DNA of 55,260 nucleotides from Planctomycetota bacterium (GTDB taxonomy: Bacteria; Planctomycetota; Phycisphaerae; UBA1845), in assembly GCA_016860685.1 (NCBI GenBank), contig BOJX01000009.1, forward strand, positions 1 to 55,260, written 5' to 3'. Made by a program: the position numbers and the translations under genes. Shown in pieces: positions 52,510 through 55,260 of this stretch. Each line of letters opens with the position of its first letter. Position 1 is the first letter of the stretch. The notes beneath the pieces are model-generated. The model was not told the origin of the DNA and ran no database searches. It worked only from the letters and a program-made list of their open reading frames with translations.

Positions 52510-53868
52510 TCAGGTCAGGCCGGCGATCGGTCGGCCGTCGCGGACGATGCGGATCGGGCGATCTCCCGGCGCCATCAGATCCTTGTCGGGATTGACCCCA
52601 AGCTGCGTGAAGATCGTCGCCGCAACGTCGCCGGGCGAAACCGGTCGATCCTTCGGTTCGGTGGCGTAGGCGTTGGACTCGCCGATGACCTGCCCGCCGC
52701 GCACGCCGCCGCCCGCGACCGCGATGCTGAACACTTTCGGCCAGTGATCCCGTCCCCGATCTTTGTTCAGTTTCGTGGTGCGTCCGAACTCGGTGCCGAG
52801 GACGACCAGCGTTTTCGGGAGGAGTCCGCGCAGGTCCAGGTCGCGCAGAAGCGCGGCGTACCCCTGATCCAGCGGGGGAACGAGGCCCCTCATTCCGCCG
52901 TGGATGTCGACGTGCATGTCCCAGCCGCCGGAAAAGACGGTGACGAAGCGAGCGCCGGCTTCGATCAGGCGCCGCGCCATCAGGAGGCGCTGTCCGATCG
53001 GCGTGCGCCCGTAAGCGTCGCGAATCACGTTGGGTTCGGCGGCAATATTGAAAGCCTCACGGGCGCGCGGAGAGCTGATCAGGCTGTAAGCGCGCTGGTA
53101 AAAGGCGTCCATCGCGTCGAGCGCGTCGCTGTCCTCCAGTTTGCGGAAGTGCGCGTCCACCGCGGCGAGCATGCCCTTGCGCCGGTCCATCCGGGTCTCA
53201 TCCACCCCGCCGGGCAGACTCAGGTCGCGGACGACGAACTGCTGGTTCGAGGGCTCGGCGCCGAGCGAGAAAGGTCCGAACGCCGAGCTGAGATAACCCG
53301 TGTGCGCAAAACCGAAACCGCCCCCGTCGTCCGGGACGCAGATGTAGGGGGGCAAGTCGTTGCGCACGCCGAGTTCGCAGGAGACGACCGACCCGAGGCT
53401 GGGGTACGTGACGGCCGGGCTGGGCTTGTACCCGGTCAACATATTGTGCGCGCCGCGCTCATGCGCGGCTTCGCCGTGGGTCATTGAGCGGATGAACGCG
53501 ATCTTGTCGGCAACCTGGGCGGTGTGTCCCCACAACGCGGAAATCTGCACGCCGTCGACGTTGGTTCCGATCGTGCCGAGTTCGCCGCGAATGTCGATCG
53601 GGGCGTAAGGCTTCGGATCGAAAGAGTCGATGTGGCTCATGCCGCCTTCGAGAAAGATGTAAATAACGCCGTCGCAGGGAGGCGTCTTCGGCGTTGAGGG
53701 GTTCTGCGCGGCGCCGACCGGTGCAGCCGCGGCGGCGCGAAGCGCGAACCAGTCCCCCAGCGTCAGCCCCGCGGCGCCGACGAACCCGACGCGAAGCATC
53801 TCGCGCCGCGTCACGCCGCGCATGTGCCAGGGATCCTGCTGATACAAGGGGAGTCCGACATCGGTCAT
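52510..53868 (-). CDS. DUF1501 domain protein, Tat-exported
   Basis: A 452-aa protein of the DUF1501 family abundant in Planctomycetes. The N-terminus has a twin-arginine-type signal (TRREMLRVGFVGAAGLTLGDWFAL); the mature part is sulfatase/alkaline-phosphatase-fold-like: VIYIFLEGGMSHIDSFDPKP, HGEAAHERGAHNMLTGYKPS, VVLGTEFGRTTKLNKDRGRDHWP. Members often pair with DUF1549/DUF1553 or PPC proteins, and a PPC-like gene lies divergently 98 bases away. The biochemical role is unknown. ATG 53868 has GGAGGA upstream and is preferred to the track start at 53901. Confidence 0.9.
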   Translation of the reverse strand: MTDVGLPLYQQDPWHMRGVTRREMLRVGFVGAAGLTLGDWFALRAAAAAPVGAAQNPSTPKTPPCDGVIYIFLEGGMSHIDSFDPKPYAPIDIRGELGTIGTNVDGVQISALWGHTAQVADKIAFIRSMTHGEAAHERGAHNMLTGYKPSPAVTYPSLGSVVSCELGVRNDLPPYICVPDDGGGFGFAHTGYLSSAFGPFSLGAEPSNQQFVVRDLSLPGGVDETRMDRRKGMLAAVDAHFRKLEDSDALDAMDAFYQRAYSLISSPRAREAFNIAAEPNVIRDAYGRTPIGQRLLMARRLIEAGARFVTVFSGGWDMHVDIHGGMRGLVPPLDQGYAALLRDLDLRGLLPKTLVVLGTEFGRTTKLNKDRGRDHWPKVFSIAVAGGGVRGGQVIGESNAYATEPKDRPVSPGDVAATIFTQLGVNPDKDLMAPGDRPIRIVRDGRPIAGLT

Positions 53869-53913
53869 GCGCCTTCCTCCTTTGCCGACGGCAGGCGACA
53901 AGCCTGCGTCGCG

Positions 53914-53942
53914 TTGACGGCTCGAAACGGTTGCGCTACTTT
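53914..53942 (+). promoter_or_regulatory. Candidate promoter of the PPC-like gene
   Basis: TTGACG (53914-53919), 17 bases, TACTTT (53937-53942), 25 bases before the ATG at 53967. A 6-bp hairpin GCAGGC/GCCTGC (53891-53907) lies in the same divergent spacer. Confidence 0.3.
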
Positions 53943-53966
53943 ATGCAATTGACGGGGGAGGGGTCA

Positions 53967-55260
53967 ATGAGATTCACCGTGCAATTCAGTTTCCTTCGTC
54001 AAACGACTCCGCTTCAGCGGTTGTCGGGACTGCGGCGCGGCCGGTCGGCGTTCTTGATGCTCCCGACGGTCTTCGCGACGGTCTGTCTCGCCTCGGCTCC
54101 GCCCGCGATCGAGAGCGTGTTTCCGCGCGGCGGGCAGCGGGGGACGGACGTGGTGGTCACGTTCCGCGGCGCCCGCCTTGAGGCTCCGCTCGACGTGGTG
54201 TGTCACGAGCCGGGTGTCACCTGCGTCGCCGTCGAGGCGGTGGAGCCTGGCGTAGCGAGAGCGACGCTCCGCCTAGCGCCGGATGGCGCACCGGGGTTGC
54301 GATTTCTGCGGTTGCGGACGGCGGCGGGCATTTCAAACGGGCGCTTGTTCTGCGTCGGCGCCTTGCCGGAAATCGCCGAAACTGAACCGAACCAGACTTC
54401 GCAGGCCGCACAAGCGATTACCCTGCCGGTCTGCATAAACGGCGCGATTCCACCGGAAGACGTGGACGTCTTTTCCTTTGCAGGGGCGGCGGGGCAGGTT
54501 GTCTCGGTCGAGATCGAGGGGCAGCGCCTCGGGGACGTGTTGTTTGACCCTCGGATTGCGTTGACGGATTTGTCAGGAGCCGAACTTGCCGTTGCGGATG
54601 ACTCGCCCCTGCTGCGTCAGGACGCCGCGCTGACGGCGACGCTTCCGGCGGAAGGGATGTATTTCGTGGTGGTGCGCGAGACGGCCTTCGGGGGGGCGGG
54701 GAACGCGCACTACCGACTTCACGTCGGGTCTTTCCCCCGGCCTGCGGCGTCGCACCCCTGCGGGGGGCAGGCGGGGAGCACCGCGCCGGTGACGTGGATC
54801 GGAGGAGGGGGATCGACGCAGAGCGTGACGCTTCCCCCAGAACCCGGGATCGTGTACGTGCCTGCAATCGACGAGCGCGGCATAAGTCCCAGTCCGATGC
54901 CCTTTCGGGTGTCGGAGTCGGGGGTTGCCATCGAAGTCGAACCGAACGACAGCCCGGAGCAGGCGACCCCGCTGACGCTGCCGGGCGCGGCGTCGGGCGT
55001 CATCTCGGGGGCGAGAGAAGTTGATTACTTTGTGTTCGACGGCGCGCAGGGTCAGTCTCTTGAGGCGCGGTTGTTCGCCCGGCGACTCGGGTCACCGCTG
55101 GATGCGGTGATTGAAGTGCGAAGGCTCTCCGGTGGCGAGGGCGCCGGGAATGACGACGCGGCGGGTGCGGACAGCGTGTTGCGGTGGACGTGTCAGGCAT
55201 CGGAGAAGTACGTGATCGCCGTGCGCGACCTGCTCTGGCGAGGAGGCGGCGAGTTCGTGT
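53967..55260 (+). CDS. Secreted PPC-domain-like protein (partial, 3' end off window)
   Basis: An open frame of 431 codons from ATG 53967 to the window end, absent from the ORF track because no stop falls inside. A long signal region (LMLPTVFATVCLASA) precedes an IPT/TIG-like start SVFPRGGQRGTDVVVTFRGARL. Two pre-peptidase C-terminal (PPC)-like beta domains follow, each opened by a typical EPN motif: AETEPNQTSQAAQAITLP with DVDVFSFAGAAGQVVSVEIE, and VEVEPNDSPEQATPLTLPG-like with VDYFVFDGAQGQSLEARLF. It is a predicted extracellular or periplasmic protein. Similar genes accompany DUF1501 genes in planctomycetes, in keeping with the divergent neighbour here. Confidence 0.85.
   Translation, partial: MRFTVQFSFLRQTTPLQRLSGLRRGRSAFLMLPTVFATVCLASAPPAIESVFPRGGQRGTDVVVTFRGARLEAPLDVVCHEPGVTCVAVEAVEPGVARATLRLAPDGAPGLRFLRLRTAAGISNGRLFCVGALPEIAETEPNQTSQAAQAITLPVCINGAIPPEDVDVFSFAGAAGQVVSVEIEGQRLGDVLFDPRIALTDLSGAELAVADDSPLLRQDAALTATLPAEGMYFVVVRETAFGGAGNAHYRLHVGSFPRPAASHPCGGQAGSTAPVTWIGGGGSTQSVTLPPEPGIVYVPAIDERGISPSPMPFRVSESGVAIEVEPNDSPEQATPLTLPGAASGVISGAREVDYFVFDGAQGQSLEARLFARRLGSPLDAVIEVRRLSGGEGAGNDDAAGADSVLRWTCQASEKYVIAVRDLLWRGGGEFV

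Noticed and set aside
1-55260. CRISPR arrays, rRNA operons, prophage or IS elements
   Set aside because: No regularly spaced direct repeats, rRNA sequence, integrase, transposase or phage structural genes were seen in either strand.

Overview
The window looks like chromosomal DNA of a high-GC planctomycete (phylum Planctomycetota; a Phycisphaerae-like lineage is possible but not provable from here). The clues are a division/cell-wall (dcw) cluster with no ftsZ or ftsA, a DUF1501 Tat-exported protein divergent from a large secreted PPC-type protein, paired membrane-linked type I phosphodiesterases carrying a 'YIGPGAGF' motif, and frequent GTG/TTG starts. No phage, plasmid, transposase, rRNA or CRISPR array is visible.

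Layout. (1) 1-4.6 kb, minus: a small helical protein (partial) after two alkaline-phosphatase-superfamily phosphodiesterases. (2) 5.2-8.6 kb, plus: a PPDK_N/PEP-synthase-like protein and a GT4 glycosyltransferase. (3) 8.7-25.4 kb, plus: the dcw cluster, mraZ - [530-nt structured non-coding stretch ending in an attenuator-like terminator] - rsmH - LysM protein - ftsL-like - ftsI - murE - murF - mraY - ftsW - murG - murC - murB - ddl - ftsQ-like. MurE carries the DNPR motif of meso-DAP-adding enzymes, so a DAP-type peptidoglycan is expected although FtsZ is not encoded here; murD is also absent from its usual place. (4) 25.6-27.8 kb: rpmI-rplT with a clear promoter and terminator, then mgtE. (5) 27.9-34.2 kb, mostly minus: tRNA-Leu(GAG), flavin reductase, cysK, an ABC-2 permease/ATPase pair with a membrane-anchored companion, and a DUF1579 lipoprotein. 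(6) 34.4-38.4 kb, plus: a MacB/FtsX-like permease, then a less GC-rich stretch with a Cys-rich secreted protein, an unknown 448-aa protein and a shorter ORF sharing its C-terminal domain (probable remnant). (7) 38.5-43.2 kb: formyltransferase-like protein, unknown 327-aa protein, adenylate-forming-ligase-like protein with a repeat inserted in frame, mutY, tRNA-Arg(TCG). (8) 43.4-52.5 kb, plus: secreted M12-type metalloprotease, rsgA, cdsA, phoH, 7TM-HD phosphohydrolase, ybeY and a CNNM/CorC protein. (9) 52.5-55.3 kb: DUF1501 protein (minus) and a divergent PPC-like secreted protein that runs off the window and is missing from the ORF track.

The most interesting signals are: a chain of perfect 7-10 bp hairpins between mraZ and rsmH, ending in alternative terminator stems and a T-tract, so a candidate new RNA or attenuator controlling the dcw operon; two families of small dispersed palindromic repeats, one of which sits inside a coding sequence; the ftsZ/murD-less dcw layout with an embedded LysM gene; and the compositional island at 35.7-38.4 kb. 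All calls were made by eye from sequence and translations; no database search was run.
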